Source: Pseudorhodoferax sp. Leaf267
GTDB lineage: Bacteria; Pseudomonadota; Gammaproteobacteria; Burkholderiales; Burkholderiaceae_C
Assembly: GCF_001422405.1 (NCBI RefSeq)
Contig: NZ_LMMV01000023.1
Coordinates: forward strand, 304,843 to 368,842
Reading direction: 5' to 3'
DNA length: 64,000 bases
The position numbers and the translations under genes are program-made. This document shows, one piece after another, positions 45,841-55,344 of this stretch (position 1 is the stretch's first letter; every line of letters starts with the position of its first letter). Under the pieces are notes generated by a model. That model had not been told where the DNA came from, did not search any database, and saw only the letters and a program-made list of their open reading frames with translations.

Positions 45841-46836
45841 ATGGAAGAACAGGGACTGACCGATTCCGCCGTTTTCCTGATGTCGCTGGGCGAGGAAGAG
45901 GCCGCCGAGGTGTTCAAGCATCTCTCGCCCAAGGAAGTGCAGCGCCTGGGCGAGACCATCGCCCGCACGCGCACCGTCACGCGCGAGAAGGTCGAGGAGG
46001 TGATGCTCAAGTTCACCGAGGTCGCCAGCCGCCAGAGCCTGCTCGTCAGCGACACGGGCGACTACGTGAAGTCGGTGCTGCGCCGCGCGCTGGGCGAGGA
46101 CAAGGCCACCTTGCTGATCGACCGCATCCTGCAGGGGGGCGACGTCTCGGGCATCGAGAGCCTGAAGTGGATGGACCCGCTGTCGGTGGCCGAGCTGCTG
46201 CGCAACGAGCATCCGCAGATCGTGGCCGCCATCCTCGTGCACCTGGATTCCGAGCAGGCCGCCGGCGTGCTCAAGCAGCTCACCGAACGCCAGCGCAACG
46301 AGGTGCTGCTGCGCGTGGCCACGCTGGAGGGCATCCAGCCCACGGCGCTCAAGGATCTGAACGAGGTGCTGTTCAAGGTGCTGGCCGGCGGCGACAAGGT
46401 GCGCAAGTCGTCGCTGGGCGGCGTCAAGGCCGCGGCCGAGATCATCAACTTCCTGGGGGCCAACATCGAGGGCACGGTCATCGAGTCCATCCGCGGCCAT
46501 GACGCCGACCTGGCGCAGAAGATCACGGACAAGATGTTCGTGTTCGACGACCTGCAGAACCTGGACAACAAGTCCATGCAGATGCTGCTCAAGGAAGTGG
46601 CCTCCGACTCGCTGATCGTGGCGCTCAAGGGCGCTGCGCCCGAGCTCAAGGACAAGGTGCTGGCCAACATGTCCAGCCGCGCGGCCGAGACCATGCGCGA
46701 AGACCTGGAGTCGCGCGGGCCGATGCGCCTGTCCGAGGTCGAGGCGCAGCAAAAGGAGATCCTGAAGGTCGTGCGGCGCCTGTCCGAGGAAGGCCAGATC
46801 GTGCTGGGCGGTGGCGGCGACGACGCGTTCGTATGA
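45841..46836 (+). CDS. fliG: Flagellar motor switch protein FliG
   Basis: FliG is the torque-bearing C-ring protein that contacts MotA. The 331-aa product opens DSAVFLMSLGEEEAAEVFKH. It has the armadillo-like middle domain with 'NEHPQIVAAILVHLDSEQAA', and the C-terminal domain with the charged torque helix ('DLAQKITDKMFVFDDLQNL' and DNKSMQMLLKEVASDSLIVA). The length is standard. It follows fliF by 18 bp. Confidence 0.97.
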   Translation: MEEQGLTDSAVFLMSLGEEEAAEVFKHLSPKEVQRLGETIARTRTVTREKVEEVMLKFTEVASRQSLLVSDTGDYVKSVLRRALGEDKATLLIDRILQGGDVSGIESLKWMDPLSVAELLRNEHPQIVAAILVHLDSEQAAGVLKQLTERQRNEVLLRVATLEGIQPTALKDLNEVLFKVLAGGDKVRKSSLGGVKAAAEIINFLGANIEGTVIESIRGHDADLAQKITDKMFVFDDLQNLDNKSMQMLLKEVASDSLIVALKGAAPELKDKVLANMSSRAAETMREDLESRGPMRLSEVEAQQKEILKVVRRLSEEGQIVLGGGGDDAFV

Positions 46837-46870
46837 CACCGATGCGCCTCGCCGCCGGGGTGTGTGCGGC

Positions 46871-47614
46871 ATGACCAACGCGCGCAACCGCATGTACACG
46901 CGCTTCATCCCGAGCGAGGAGGTCGGCGCCGTCGCGGCCTGGCAGTTCGGCCGCTTCGGCGAGCCGGCGCTGCCCGAGCTGCCGCTGGCCGACGGCGCGC
47001 AGGCGGGCGATGCCGAACCCGTGCCCCCGCCGGAGCCGGAGGAAGCGCGGCTGCAGCGCGCCTGGGACGGCGGCCATGCCGCAGGCTACGCCGAAGGCCA
47101 TGCCGACGCCGCGCGCGTGGGCCACGAGCAGCTGGACGCCTACGTGAGCGGCCAGGGCCGCGAGAACGCCGGGCAGCTCATGGCCCTCGTGCAGTCGCTG
47201 GAGCAACGGCTCGCCGCCTGCGAGCAGACCATGGCGCGCCAGGTGCTGGACCTGGCGGCCGAGCTGGCGCGCCAAATCGTGCGGCGCGAGCTGGCCGTGC
47301 GGCCCGACGCCGTGCTGCCCGTGGTGCGCGAAGCGCTGGCGCTGCTGGGCACCGACCACAAGCCGGCCAGCGTGCGCCTGCACCCGCAGGACCTGGAATG
47401 CGTGGGCGCGGCGCTGCGCGAGGAGTTCCCGCGGGCCACGATCAGCTGGATCGCGGACGATCAGATCGAGCGCGGCGGTTGCACCGTCGAGACCGGCGGC
47501 ACGCTGGTGGACGGCACGCTGGCCAGGCGCTGGCAGCGCGCCCTGGCCAACCTGGGGCTGGACGCGCCCTGGGACGCCGCGCCCCCCGAAACCGAGGCGG
47601 CCCATGACGACTGA
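46871..47614 (+). CDS. fliH: Flagellar export ATPase regulator FliH
   Basis: FliH restrains and docks the FliI ATPase. I use the ATG at 46871 ([20 protein letters not shown]), 247 aa; MYTRFIP at 46892 is an alternative. The N-terminal part has [16 protein letters not shown], a family-like opening. The middle glycine-spaced helix ([20 protein letters not shown]) is the usual GxxxG-type region. The C-terminal domain is '[19 protein letters not shown]'. It ends inside the fliI start. Confidence 0.92.
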   Translation: MTNARNRMYTRFIPSEEVGAVAAWQFGRFGEPALPELPLADGAQAGDAEPVPPPEPEEARLQRAWDGGHAAGYAEGHADAARVGHEQLDAYVSGQGRENAGQLMALVQSLEQRLAACEQTMARQVLDLAAELARQIVRRELAVRPDAVLPVVREALALLGTDHKPASVRLHPQDLECVGAALREEFPRATISWIADDQIERGGCTVETGGTLVDGTLARRWQRALANLGLDAPWDAAPPETEAAHDD

Positions 47615-49016
47615 AGCCCCCGACACCCCGGCCTGGTCCGGCCTGCTGGACAACGCGCTGGCCCGCGCGCGCGCCGGCAGCACGCTGGAGGTGCGCGGCA
47701 CACTCACGCGCCTGGCCGGCCTGGTGCTGGAGGCCACCGGCGTGCAGGTGCCCGTGGGCTCGCAGGTGCGCATCAGCATGCCGGGCCAGCCGCCGGTGCT
47801 GGCCGAGGTGGTGGGCTTCTCCGGCGACCGCGCATTCCTGATGCCGGCCGGCGACGTGCACGGCCTGTCGCGCGGCGCCATGGTGGTGCCGGCCGCACCC
47901 TACATCGCCGTGCCGCGGCTGGGCGACAGCGCGCAGAGCGCCGTGCCGCCGGCCGAAGGCGTGCTGCGCCTGCCGCTGGGCGACGGCCTGCTGGGCCGCG
48001 TCGTCGATGCCCAGGGCCTGCCCATGGACCACCAGGGCCCGGTGCTGGACGTGCAGGCCCTGCCCATGGACCGCCAGCCCATCAACGCCATGGACCGCGA
48101 CCCGGTGCGCCTGTCGCTGGACACCGGCGTGCGCGCCATCAACGCCATGCTCACCGTGGGCCGCGGCCAGCGCATCGGCCTGTTCGCAGGCTCCGGCGTG
48201 GGCAAGAGCGTGCTGCTGGGCATGATGGCCCGCTACACCGCGGCCGACGTGATCGTGGTCGGCCTGATCGGCGAGCGCGGGCGCGAGGTCAAGGAGTTCG
48301 TCGAGGACATCCTGGGCGCCGACGGGCGCGCGCGCTCGGTCGTCGTCGCCGCGCCTTCGGACGCACCGCCGCTGCTGCGCATGCAGGGCGCAGCCTATGC
48401 CACGGCCGTGGCCGAGTACTTCCGCGACCAGGGCAGGCATGTGCTGCTGCTGATGGATTCGCTGACGCGCTACGCCATGGCCCAGCGCGAGATCGCGCTG
48501 GCCATCGGCGAGCCGCCGGCCACCAAGGGCTACCCGCCGTCGTGCTTCGCCAAGCTGCCCGCGCTGGTGGAGCGCAGCGGCAACGGCCTGAACGGGCGCG
48601 GCTCGATCACGGCCTTCTACACCGTGCTGTCCGAAGGCGACGACCAGCAGGACCCGATCGCCGACGCGGCGCGCGCCATCCTGGACGGCCACATCGTGCT
48701 GTCGCGCAGCCTGGCCGAGTCGGGCCACTACCCGGCCATCGACATCGAGCAGTCGGCCTCCCGTGTGATGCACAACGTGATCACGCGCGAGCATTTCGAG
48801 CTGGCGCGCCGTTTTCGCGCCGTGTACTCGCGCTACCAGAAGGGCCGCGACCTGGTGCAGATCGGCGCCTACGCGCCCGGCTCCGACCCGGCCCTGGACG
48901 AGGCCATCCGGCTGGCGCCCGGCATGGCCGAGTTCCTGCAGCAGGACATGTTCCAGCGCGCCTCGCTGCCGCAGAGCATCGAGCAGATGGCCATGGCCTT
49001 GGACGGGGAGTTTTGA
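47604..49016 (+). CDS. fliI: Flagellar export ATPase FliI
   Basis: FliI is the F1-beta-like hexameric ATPase that energises substrate release. The 470-aa protein has the P-loop [20 protein letters not shown] (about residues 193-203), the Walker B region '[19 protein letters not shown]', and '[19 protein letters not shown]', diagnostic of flagellar and type III ATPases. It overlaps fliH by 11 bp. Confidence 0.97.
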   Translation: MTTEAPDTPAWSGLLDNALARARAGSTLEVRGTLTRLAGLVLEATGVQVPVGSQVRISMPGQPPVLAEVVGFSGDRAFLMPAGDVHGLSRGAMVVPAAPYIAVPRLGDSAQSAVPPAEGVLRLPLGDGLLGRVVDAQGLPMDHQGPVLDVQALPMDRQPINAMDRDPVRLSLDTGVRAINAMLTVGRGQRIGLFAGSGVGKSVLLGMMARYTAADVIVVGLIGERGREVKEFVEDILGADGRARSVVVAAPSDAPPLLRMQGAAYATAVAEYFRDQGRHVLLLMDSLTRYAMAQREIALAIGEPPATKGYPPSCFAKLPALVERSGNGLNGRGSITAFYTVLSEGDDQQDPIADAARAILDGHIVLSRSLAESGHYPAIDIEQSASRVMHNVITREHFELARRFRAVYSRYQKGRDLVQIGAYAPGSDPALDEAIRLAPGMAEFLQQDMFQRASLPQSIEQMAMALDGEF

Positions 49017-49065
49017 ACGTGGCCAGGTTGCAGACCCTCGCTGCGGCCGGGCGCGCCGGCCTTCG

Positions 49066-49100
49066 CTCCCTCTCTCCGTGGGAGAGGGTCGGGGTGAGGG
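49066..49100. repeat. Short imperfect palindrome in the fliI-fliJ gap
   Basis: Pyrimidine-rich TCCCTCTCTCC pairs with GGGAGAGGG, followed by TCGGGGTGAGGG. This sequence type recurs as a dispersed intergenic repeat in many proteobacterial genomes (recollection, not checked). It interrupts an otherwise tight operon by 121 bp. Confidence 0.45.
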
Positions 49101-49137
49101 CCAGCGCCCGCCCTTTGCTTGAACCCGGGGCACGCAC

Positions 49138-49611
49138 ATGTCGCTGATGAAGACGCTGGACCTGGCCATCGAGGTCGCCGAGCGCCGCCGCGACCAGGCC
49201 AACCAGGCCATGGGCCAGGCCCAGCAGCGCCGCATCGCCGCGCAGCAGCAGCTGGACCAGCTGCAGAGCTACGCCCGCGAGACCGAGCAGCGCTGGGAAT
49301 CGCAGTCTCAGGTCTTCGCCGTGCCCGAGCTCATGCACCACCACTACCAGTTCATGGCCCGGCTCGACCAGGCCATCGGCATGCAGCAGCACGCCGTGGC
49401 CGACCAGGAACGCTGGGTGGAGCAGGCCAGGCAGGTGCTGCTGGCGGCCGAGCTGCGCGTGGCCACGCTGCGCCAGGCTGTGCGCCACAAACAGGCTGCG
49501 ATCGACCTGGCCCAGAACCGGCGCGAGCAGCGCCAGATGGATGAAATGGCCGCCATCCGCCATGCCATGACGGCACGGCAGGCGGCCCAGGAGATGGACC
49601 ATGAGCATTGA
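49138..49611 (+). CDS. fliJ: Flagellar export chaperone FliJ
   Basis: FliJ is the coiled-coil stalk that links FliI to FlhA. The 157-aa protein is one long helical hairpin rich in Gln, Arg and Ala: LAIEVAERRRDQANQAMGQA, 'QRRIAAQQQLDQLQSYARE' and 'LAQNRREQRQMDEMAAIRH'. It starts MSLMKTLDLAIEV. Its end overlaps fliK by 11 bp. Confidence 0.92.
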   Translation: MSLMKTLDLAIEVAERRRDQANQAMGQAQQRRIAAQQQLDQLQSYARETEQRWESQSQVFAVPELMHHHYQFMARLDQAIGMQQHAVADQERWVEQARQVLLAAELRVATLRQAVRHKQAAIDLAQNRREQRQMDEMAAIRHAMTARQAAQEMDHEH

Positions 49612-51013
49612 ACGTGGACATGCCGCAGGCGCTTCGGCCGCCGTGGCGCACCGGCCGGGCGCCGGCAGGAACCCGGCGCAGGCCGCGGCGGGCGGCGACT
49701 TCCTGGCCCTGCTGTCGGCGCAGGACGCGCTGCTCCCCGCCGGCACCGAACCCGGCCTGGGCGGCGAGGCCACTCCCGAGGGCGCGGCGGGTGCGCTGCG
49801 GCACGACCTGCGAGACGACGCCGCGCTGCCGTGGCCTGCCGATGCGGCCGCGGCCCAGGCGGCGGCCGAGGCCGCAGCAGCCGCTTCGGCTGCGGCGCAG
49901 CCCCCCGCGCCTGCGCTGGCCTCGTCGCCCGTGGCGTCTGCCGAGGCTGGTGCGCAGCCCACCGCGCGGCTGCCGGCCCCGCAGGCCGCCGACCCGGCCG
50001 CCCCGGCGCCCCTGCCGCCGCAGCTCGCCAGCGTGTTCGAGCAGCTCAGGACCCGCGTGGCCGCACAGGATGCTGCCGCGCCGCTCGCCCCGTCGCCGGT
50101 GCCGGCAGGCGCACGGGCCACCGCAGCGGACCTTGCGCCTGTACCCGGCGCGCCCGCCGAGGCGCCTGCGCAGCGGCCCGAGGCCGCCACCGAGCCGGCC
50201 ACGCGGCCGGCCGCCGCGGCTGCGTTGCCGCCCCAGGTGGCCAGTGTGTTCGAGCAGCTCAAGAGCCGGCTGGCGGCGCAGGACTCCGCCGCCCCGGCGC
50301 TGGCCGACGCAGCCTCACCCGTGGGCGCTGTCGTCCCCACGGCAGCCGCAGCCGCGCAACGCGATGCACGCGGCGAGCGCGGCTTCGCCAGCCCCGTGCC
50401 GGCCGCCACCTGGGCCCGCGCCGAGCCCGTCGCCGTGCAGGCCCAGGCCGTGGAGCCGGTGCCTGGGCGCAGCGCGGCACGCGGCGAAGAGGCGGCCACG
50501 AGCACACCCGCCGAGCCAGGCGCCTGGGCGCCGCAGGACTTCACGCCCACGGTGCAGTACGAAGCCGCCGCAGCGGGCATCGACGCCATGCCGCAGCCGG
50601 CCGCGCCCGACGCGCCGCTGGCCGAACAGCTGCGCTACTTCGTCAGCCAGGGCCTGCGCAGCGCCGAGCTCACCGTGCAGGGCGATGCCGACCCGGTGCA
50701 GGTCAGCATCGCGATGCAGGGCAACGAGGCCCATGTCTCGTTCCGCAGCGAGCAGGCCGCCACGCGTGAAATGCTGGCCGGCAGCACCGACCAGTTGCGC
50801 GAGCTGCTGCAGGCCCAGGGCATGGTGCTGTCCGGCGTGTCGGTGGGCGCGCACCAGGCCGGCGGACGCGGCGGCCAGCCGCAGGAGGCCGAGCCGCGCA
50901 CACGCCAGGCCTCGCCACGCATCGGCGCCGTGGCATCGGCCGCGCCCGCCACACCCGGCGCGGCCGCGGCTGCCGCGCGCACGGCCGCGGGCGGGCTGGA
51001 CCTGTACGTCTGA
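49601..51013 (+). CDS. fliK: Flagellar hook-length control protein FliK
   Basis: FliK measures hook length and triggers the FlhB switch. The 470-aa protein is Ala/Pro-rich and disordered for its first 330 residues. The conserved C-terminal domain follows: 'LAEQLRYFVSQGLRSAELTVQ', 'MQGNEAHVSFRSEQAATRE' and STDQLRELLQAQGMVLSGVS. Two internal repeats of about 30 residues, starting near residues 138 and 209, share PPQxASVFEQL. Its start lies inside fliJ. Confidence 0.92.
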   Translation: MSIERGHAAGASAAVAHRPGAGRNPAQAAAGGDFLALLSAQDALLPAGTEPGLGGEATPEGAAGALRHDLRDDAALPWPADAAAAQAAAEAAAAASAAAQPPAPALASSPVASAEAGAQPTARLPAPQAADPAAPAPLPPQLASVFEQLRTRVAAQDAAAPLAPSPVPAGARATAADLAPVPGAPAEAPAQRPEAATEPATRPAAAAALPPQVASVFEQLKSRLAAQDSAAPALADAASPVGAVVPTAAAAAQRDARGERGFASPVPAATWARAEPVAVQAQAVEPVPGRSAARGEEAATSTPAEPGAWAPQDFTPTVQYEAAAAGIDAMPQPAAPDAPLAEQLRYFVSQGLRSAELTVQGDADPVQVSIAMQGNEAHVSFRSEQAATREMLAGSTDQLRELLQAQGMVLSGVSVGAHQAGGRGGQPQEAEPRTRQASPRIGAVASAAPATPGAAAAAARTAAGGLDLYV

Positions 51014-51039
51014 GCGGAGGGGGCGGTGGGCGGGTATAT

Positions 51040-51095
51040 GGCCGTTTTACCAGCCTAATCTGGCTATTATTCCGACGACCTGGGTAAATAATCAA
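51040..51095 (+). promoter_or_regulatory. AT-rich segment before fliL, possible promoter
   Basis: The 162-bp fliK-fliL gap includes a clearly AT-richer patch (TATATGG, GTTTTACC, CTATTATTCC) in otherwise GC-rich DNA. I find no correctly spaced sigma-70, sigma-54 or sigma-28 pair, so a promoter for fliL-fliR is only suggested. Confidence 0.25.
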
Positions 51096-51175
51096 AGCCA
51101 GAAGCCGTTGTCCGGCCCGGGGTCTGCCCCGCTGGCGACCGGCCTGTCCGCAGCCCAGACCACAAAGGAATCACC

Positions 51176-51745
51176 GTGTCCGCACCTGCCGCCACCGATG
51201 CGTCGGCGCCCAAGCCCAAGGGCAAGAAGATGATCGTCATCGGCGGGGCGGTGGTGCTGCTGCTGGCCATCGGCGCGGGCGCCTGGATGTTCCTGGGCCG
51301 TGGCCACGAGGAGCCCGAAGAGGGCGCCGCCCCGGCCGCCAAGGTCGCCCACGCCAAGCCCAAGGAGGGCACACCGCCGACCTTCCTGCCGCTGGAGAAC
51401 ATGGTCGTGAACCTGGCCGACCCGGGCGGCGCGAAGTTCGCGCAGATCGGCGTCACCGTCGAGACCATGGACCAAAAGACTGCCGACCAGGTCAAGGCCT
51501 ACCTGCCCTCCATCCGCAGCGCCGTGCTGATGCTGGTCTCGCAGCGCACGTCCGAGGAACTGCTGACGCGCGAAGGCAAGGAAAAGCTGGCCACCGACAT
51601 CCACCGCGAGGTCTCGCGCCCGCTGGGCTTCGAGGTCGAAGAGCCCGCGCACGAAGAGGCCGGCAGCAAGCCGCGCAAGAAGGCGCGCGCGCCCGCGTTC
51701 AACCCGGTCTACGGCGTGCTGTTTTCCAGCTTCATCATCCAGTGA
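51176..51745 (+). CDS. fliL: Flagellar stator-associated protein FliL
   Basis: FliL surrounds the MotB linker and supports stator function. A GTG at 51176 with AAGGAA upstream gives 189 aa. There is a short basic N-terminus and one membrane segment (MIVIGGAVVLLLAIGAGAWM). The periplasmic FliL domain follows ('TFLPLENMVVNLADPGGAKF' and 'YLPSIRSAVLMLVSQRTSEE'). The C-terminal part (ARAPAFNPVYGVLFSSFIIQ) is conserved. Confidence 0.93.
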   Translation: MSAPAATDASAPKPKGKKMIVIGGAVVLLLAIGAGAWMFLGRGHEEPEEGAAPAAKVAHAKPKEGTPPTFLPLENMVVNLADPGGAKFAQIGVTVETMDQKTADQVKAYLPSIRSAVLMLVSQRTSEELLTREGKEKLATDIHREVSRPLGFEVEEPAHEEAGSKPRKKARAPAFNPVYGVLFSSFIIQ

Positions 51746-51766
51746 CGACTGCGCCGGAGCCGCACC

Positions 51767-52771
51767 ATGAGTGAATCGTTCCTGTCCCAGGAAGAGGTCG
51801 ACGCCCTGCTGGAAGGCGTGACCGGCGAAAGCCAGAAGGAAGCCGAAGAAGTGGTCGTGGCGGGCGAGGTCCGCAACTACGACATCTCCAGCCAGGAGCG
51901 CATCGTGCGCGGCCGCATGCCGACGATGGAAATCGTCAACGAGCGGTTCGCGCGCAACTTCCGCCTGGGGCTGTTCAACTTCATCCGCCGCAGCCCCGAG
52001 ATCTCGGTGGGCACCGTGGCCGTGCAGCGCTACAGCGCCTTCCTGCGCGAGCTGGCCGTGCCGACCAACTTCAACATCGTGGCCATCCGCCCGCTGCGTG
52101 GCAACGGGCTGGTGGTGTGCGAGCCCTCGCTGCTGTTCGGCGTGATCGACACGCTGTATGGCGGCGCCGGCAAGTACCAGACGCGTATCGAGGGCCGCGA
52201 GTTCTCGGCCACCGAGCAGCGCGTGATCAACCGCCTGCTCAACGTCGTCATCGAGGAATACAAGAAGGCCTGGCACAGCATCTATCCGCTGGAGCTGGAC
52301 TACCAGCGCTCGGAGATGCAGCCGCAGTTCGCTAACATCGCCACGCCCAGCGAGATCGTGGTGTCCACCGCGTTCCAGCTGGAGATCGGCGACATCACGG
52401 GCGCCATCCACATCTGCATGCCGTACTCCACGCTGGAGCCGATCCGCGACGTGCTGTACTCGTCCACGCAGGGCGACTCGGTGGAAGTCGACCGGCGCTG
52501 GGTCAACGTGCTGTCGCGCGAGATCCAGTCCGCCGAGGTTGTGCTGGTGGCCGAGCTGGCCCGGGCCGACGCCACGGTGGAGCAGCTGCTGGCCATGAAG
52601 CCCGGCGATTTCATCGAGCTGGAGCGCGAGCCGCGCATCACCGCCTCCATCGGCGGCGTGCCGGTCTTCGAATGCCAGTACGGCACCCACAACGCCAAGT
52701 ACGCGATCCGTATCGAGCAATGCCTGCGCGGTAACGACCAACCCATCAAAGAGGACCGCCATGTCATCTGA
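51767..52771 (+). CDS. fliM: Flagellar motor switch protein FliM
   Basis: FliM is the C-ring subunit that binds CheY-P. The 334-aa product begins with a CheY-binding peptide (FLSQEEVDALLEG). The middle domain has ERIVRGRMPTMEIVNERFAR and NFRLGLFNFIRRSPEISVG, and 'YGGAGKYQTRIEGREFSAT'. The C-terminal SpoA domain ends near 'GTHNAKYAIRIEQCLRG'. It overlaps fliN by 11 bp. Confidence 0.97.
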   Translation: MSESFLSQEEVDALLEGVTGESQKEAEEVVVAGEVRNYDISSQERIVRGRMPTMEIVNERFARNFRLGLFNFIRRSPEISVGTVAVQRYSAFLRELAVPTNFNIVAIRPLRGNGLVVCEPSLLFGVIDTLYGGAGKYQTRIEGREFSATEQRVINRLLNVVIEEYKKAWHSIYPLELDYQRSEMQPQFANIATPSEIVVSTAFQLEIGDITGAIHICMPYSTLEPIRDVLYSSTQGDSVEVDRRWVNVLSREIQSAEVVLVAELARADATVEQLLAMKPGDFIELEREPRITASIGGVPVFECQYGTHNAKYAIRIEQCLRGNDQPIKEDRHVI

Positions 52772-53189
52772 AGACCCCAAGGACGCGGGCGACGACCCGA
52801 TGGCCGCCTGGGCCGAAGCACTGGAAGAAGCCAAGACCTCGGAGCGGCCGAGCGACGCCGACCAGGGCGGCCCGCTCAACGGCGAGGGCGTGCGCCCCTT
52901 CGTCGGCAAGGACGGCACGCTGCAGGACATCAACATGGTGCTGGACATCCCGGTCACCCTGTCCGTGGAGCTGGGCCGTACCAAGGTGCCCATCAAGTAC
53001 ATCCTGCAATTGGCGCAGGGCTCGGTGGTCGAGCTCGACGCGCTGGCCGGCGAGCCCATGGACGTGCTGGTCAACGGCTACCTGATCGCGCAAGGCGAGG
53101 TGGTGGTCGTGAACGACAAGTTCGGCATCCGTTTGACCGACGTCGTGACGCCTTCTGAACGCCTGCGCCGCGTGAGCCGCGGCGGTTGA
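52761..53189 (+). CDS. fliN: Flagellar motor switch protein FliN
   Basis: FliN completes the C ring and docks FliH. The 142-aa protein has an acidic N-terminal tail of about 60 residues. The SpoA domain follows: MVLDIPVTLSVELGRTKVPI, 'ILQLAQGSVVELDALAGEP', VLVNGYLIAQGEVVVVNDKF and 'GIRLTDVVTPSERLRR'. All of this is standard. Confidence 0.97.
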   Translation: MSSEDPKDAGDDPMAAWAEALEEAKTSERPSDADQGGPLNGEGVRPFVGKDGTLQDINMVLDIPVTLSVELGRTKVPIKYILQLAQGSVVELDALAGEPMDVLVNGYLIAQGEVVVVNDKFGIRLTDVVTPSERLRRVSRGG

Positions 53190-53202
53190 GTTTCTCCATC
53201 GT

Positions 53203-53541
53203 ATGTCGATGACCACGCAGACCTTGCTGCTCGTGGCGCTGTTCGTCGCCGCGCTCGCGATGCTGCCGTGGCTGGTGCGCTGGCTGCAGCGCCGCACCCA
53301 GGGCGGCATGGCGGCGGCGGGGCTGTCGTCGCGCCTGGTCGGTGCGCTGGCGGTCGGGCCGCAGCAGCGCGTGGTCACGGTGGAGGTCGGCCCGCCGGGC
53401 GCGCGCACCTGGCTCGTGCTGGGCGTGACGCCGCAGTCCGTGAACCTGCTGCACAGCATGCCCGCCGGCGCGCCCGATTTCGCCGGCGCGCTGGTCAAGG
53501 CCGAATCCAGGGGCGGCCCGGCCGTGGAGCCCGCACCATGA
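53203..53541 (+). CDS. fliO: Flagellar export assembly protein FliO
   Basis: FliO helps FliP assemble into the export core. The 112-aa protein has a single N-terminal membrane segment (TLLLVALFVAALAMLPWLVR) and a small beta-rich cytosolic domain: GPQQRVVTVEVGPPGARTWL, then LGVTPQSVNLLHSM. It overlaps fliP as ATGA. Confidence 0.9.
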   Translation: MSMTTQTLLLVALFVAALAMLPWLVRWLQRRTQGGMAAAGLSSRLVGALAVGPQQRVVTVEVGPPGARTWLVLGVTPQSVNLLHSMPAGAPDFAGALVKAESRGGPAVEPAP

Positions 53542-54284
53542 GGCGCGCAGCGCTCTGGGCCGGCGTCGCTGCTGCCGCGCTGCTGGCCGGGCCGGCCGTC
53601 GCGCAGAACAACGCCAACCTGCCGCTCATCATCGGCAACGGCCCGGGCGGCACTAGCTACTCGGTGCCGATCCAGACGCTGCTGTTTTTCACCGCGCTGT
53701 CGTTCCTGCCCGCCGTGCTGCTCATGATGACGGGCTTCACGCGCATCGTGATCGTGCTGTCGTTGCTGCGCCAGGCGCTGGGCACGCAGTCGGCGCCGCC
53801 GAACCAGGTCGTGATCGGCCTGTCGCTGTTCCTCACCATGTTCGTCATGGGCCCCACGCTGGACCGCGTCTACCGCGACGCCTACCAGCCCTTCACCACC
53901 AACGCCATCACTTTCGAGCAGGCCGTGGAGCGCGGCGAGGCGCCCATGCGCGAGTTCATGCTCAAGCAGACGCGGCAGTCCGACTTCGCGCTGTTCGCCC
54001 GCCTGGCGCGGCTGGACGCGGCCGTCACTGCCGAGAACGCGCCGCTGCGCGTGCTGGTGCCGGCCTTCGTCACGAGCGAGCTCAAGTCGGCGTTCCAGAT
54101 CGGCTTCATGATCTTCATCCCGTTCCTGGTGATCGACATCGTGGTGGCCAGCGTGCTCATGTCGCTGGGCATGATGATGCTCTCGCCCGTGCTCGTGGCG
54201 CTGCCGTTCAAGCTCATGATCTTCGTGCTGGCCGACGGCTGGAACATCCTGATCGGCTCGCTCGCATCCAGTTTCGTGCAGTAG
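53538..54284 (+). CDS. fliP: Flagellar type III export core protein FliP
   Basis: FliP forms the pentameric core of the export channel. An ATG at 53538 gives 248 aa. A signal peptide (ALWAGVAAAALLAGPAVAQ) is followed by four membrane segments, including the signature 'ALSFLPAVLLMMTGFTRIVI' with VLSLLRQALGTQSAPPNQVV, and the closing pair near SAFQIGFMIFIPFLVIDIVV and GMMMLSPVLVALPFKLMIFV. Confidence 0.97.
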   Translation: MRRAALWAGVAAAALLAGPAVAQNNANLPLIIGNGPGGTSYSVPIQTLLFFTALSFLPAVLLMMTGFTRIVIVLSLLRQALGTQSAPPNQVVIGLSLFLTMFVMGPTLDRVYRDAYQPFTTNAITFEQAVERGEAPMREFMLKQTRQSDFALFARLARLDAAVTAENAPLRVLVPAFVTSELKSAFQIGFMIFIPFLVIDIVVASVLMSLGMMMLSPVLVALPFKLMIFVLADGWNILIGSLASSFVQ

Positions 54285-54296
54285 AGGAGACCGCCC

Positions 54297-54566
54297 ATGA
54301 GCCCCCAATTCGTGCTGACCATGGGCCAGGAAGCCCTCACGCTGCTGCTGATGGTGTCCGCGCCCGTGCTGATCGTGGTGATGGTGGTGGGCCTGGTGAT
54401 CAGCATCTTCCAGGCCATCACGCAGATCCACGAGGCCACGCTGTCGTTCGTGCCCAAGCTCGTTGCCGCCATGCTGGTGCTGGCCATCGCCGGCCCGTGG
54501 ATGCTGACCACGCTGGTGGACTACATCCGCCGCATGATCATGGCCATCCCCACGCTCGTGCAGTGA
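54297..54566 (+). CDS. fliQ: Flagellar type III export core protein FliQ
   Basis: FliQ is the small two-helix membrane subunit of the export core. The 89-aa protein has segments ALTLLLMVSAPVLIVVMVVG and 'FVPKLVAAMLVLAIAGPWML', with the conserved 'ISIFQAITQIHEATLSFVP' between them. The stop overlaps the fliR GTG. Confidence 0.97.
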   Translation: MSPQFVLTMGQEALTLLLMVSAPVLIVVMVVGLVISIFQAITQIHEATLSFVPKLVAAMLVLAIAGPWMLTTLVDYIRRMIMAIPTLVQ

Positions 54567-55330
54567 TCACGTTCAGTGAAGCGCAACTGGTCGCCTGGAT
54601 CTCGCCCATCCTGTGGCCGTTCCTGCGCGTGCTGGCGCTGTTCACCTCGGCCCCCATCTTCTCGATGCGCGCCATCCCGGCACGCGCACGCATCGGCCTG
54701 GCGTTCCTCATCGCCGTGGCCGCGCAGCCCAGCCTGGTCGGCCAGCCGGTCATCGGCGTCAACAGCCCCGAGGCCCTGGGCGCCGTCGTGCAGCAGGTCG
54801 GCGTGGGCCTGACCATCGGCTTCGCCGTGCGCCTGGTGTTCGCCGCCGTCGAGCTGGCCGGCGAGCTCGTGGGCTTGCAGATGGGCCTGAACTTCGCGGC
54901 CTTCTTCGACCCCATGGCCAACGCCCAGGTCAGCGCCGTGTCGCGCTTTCTGGGCAACATGTCGATGCTGCTGTTCATCGTCATCAACGGCCACCTCATG
55001 GTGTTGATGGCCGTGGTCCGCAGCTTCGACGCCTTCCCCACCAACGGCAACTTCCTCGTCACGCTGCAGCGCCTGCAAGTGCACCAGCTCGGCGCCGAGC
55101 TGTTCGCCAGCGCACTGTGGATTGCGCTGCCCATGATCGGCCTGTTGCTGTTCGTGAACCTGGCGCTGGGCATCGTCTCGCGCGTGGCCCCGCAGATGAA
55201 CGTGTTCGCGGTGGGTTTCCCCATCACGCTGGTGATGGGCATGATCGGCATCGCCGCCACGCTGCCGCTGATGGACCAGCCCTTGATGGCGTTGATGGAG
55301 CGCACGCTGGCGCTGTTCGGGCCGCGGTAG
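54563..55330 (+). CDS. fliR: Flagellar type III export core protein FliR
   Basis: FliR is the FliP-like subunit that completes the export pore. The start is the GTG at 54563 (ITFSEAQLVAWISPILWPFL), overlapping the fliQ stop as GTGA, 255 aa. Six membrane segments are visible, with VGLQMGLNFAAFFDPMANAQ as the family signature. The stop is only 14 bp from the stop of the oppositely oriented integron integrase, so this is the last flagellar gene. Confidence 0.96.
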   Translation: MITFSEAQLVAWISPILWPFLRVLALFTSAPIFSMRAIPARARIGLAFLIAVAAQPSLVGQPVIGVNSPEALGAVVQQVGVGLTIGFAVRLVFAAVELAGELVGLQMGLNFAAFFDPMANAQVSAVSRFLGNMSMLLFIVINGHLMVLMAVVRSFDAFPTNGNFLVTLQRLQVHQLGAELFASALWIALPMIGLLLFVNLALGIVSRVAPQMNVFAVGFPITLVMGMIGIAATLPLMDQPLMALMERTLALFGPR

Positions 55331-55344
55331 GGGGCTGGGTGCCG

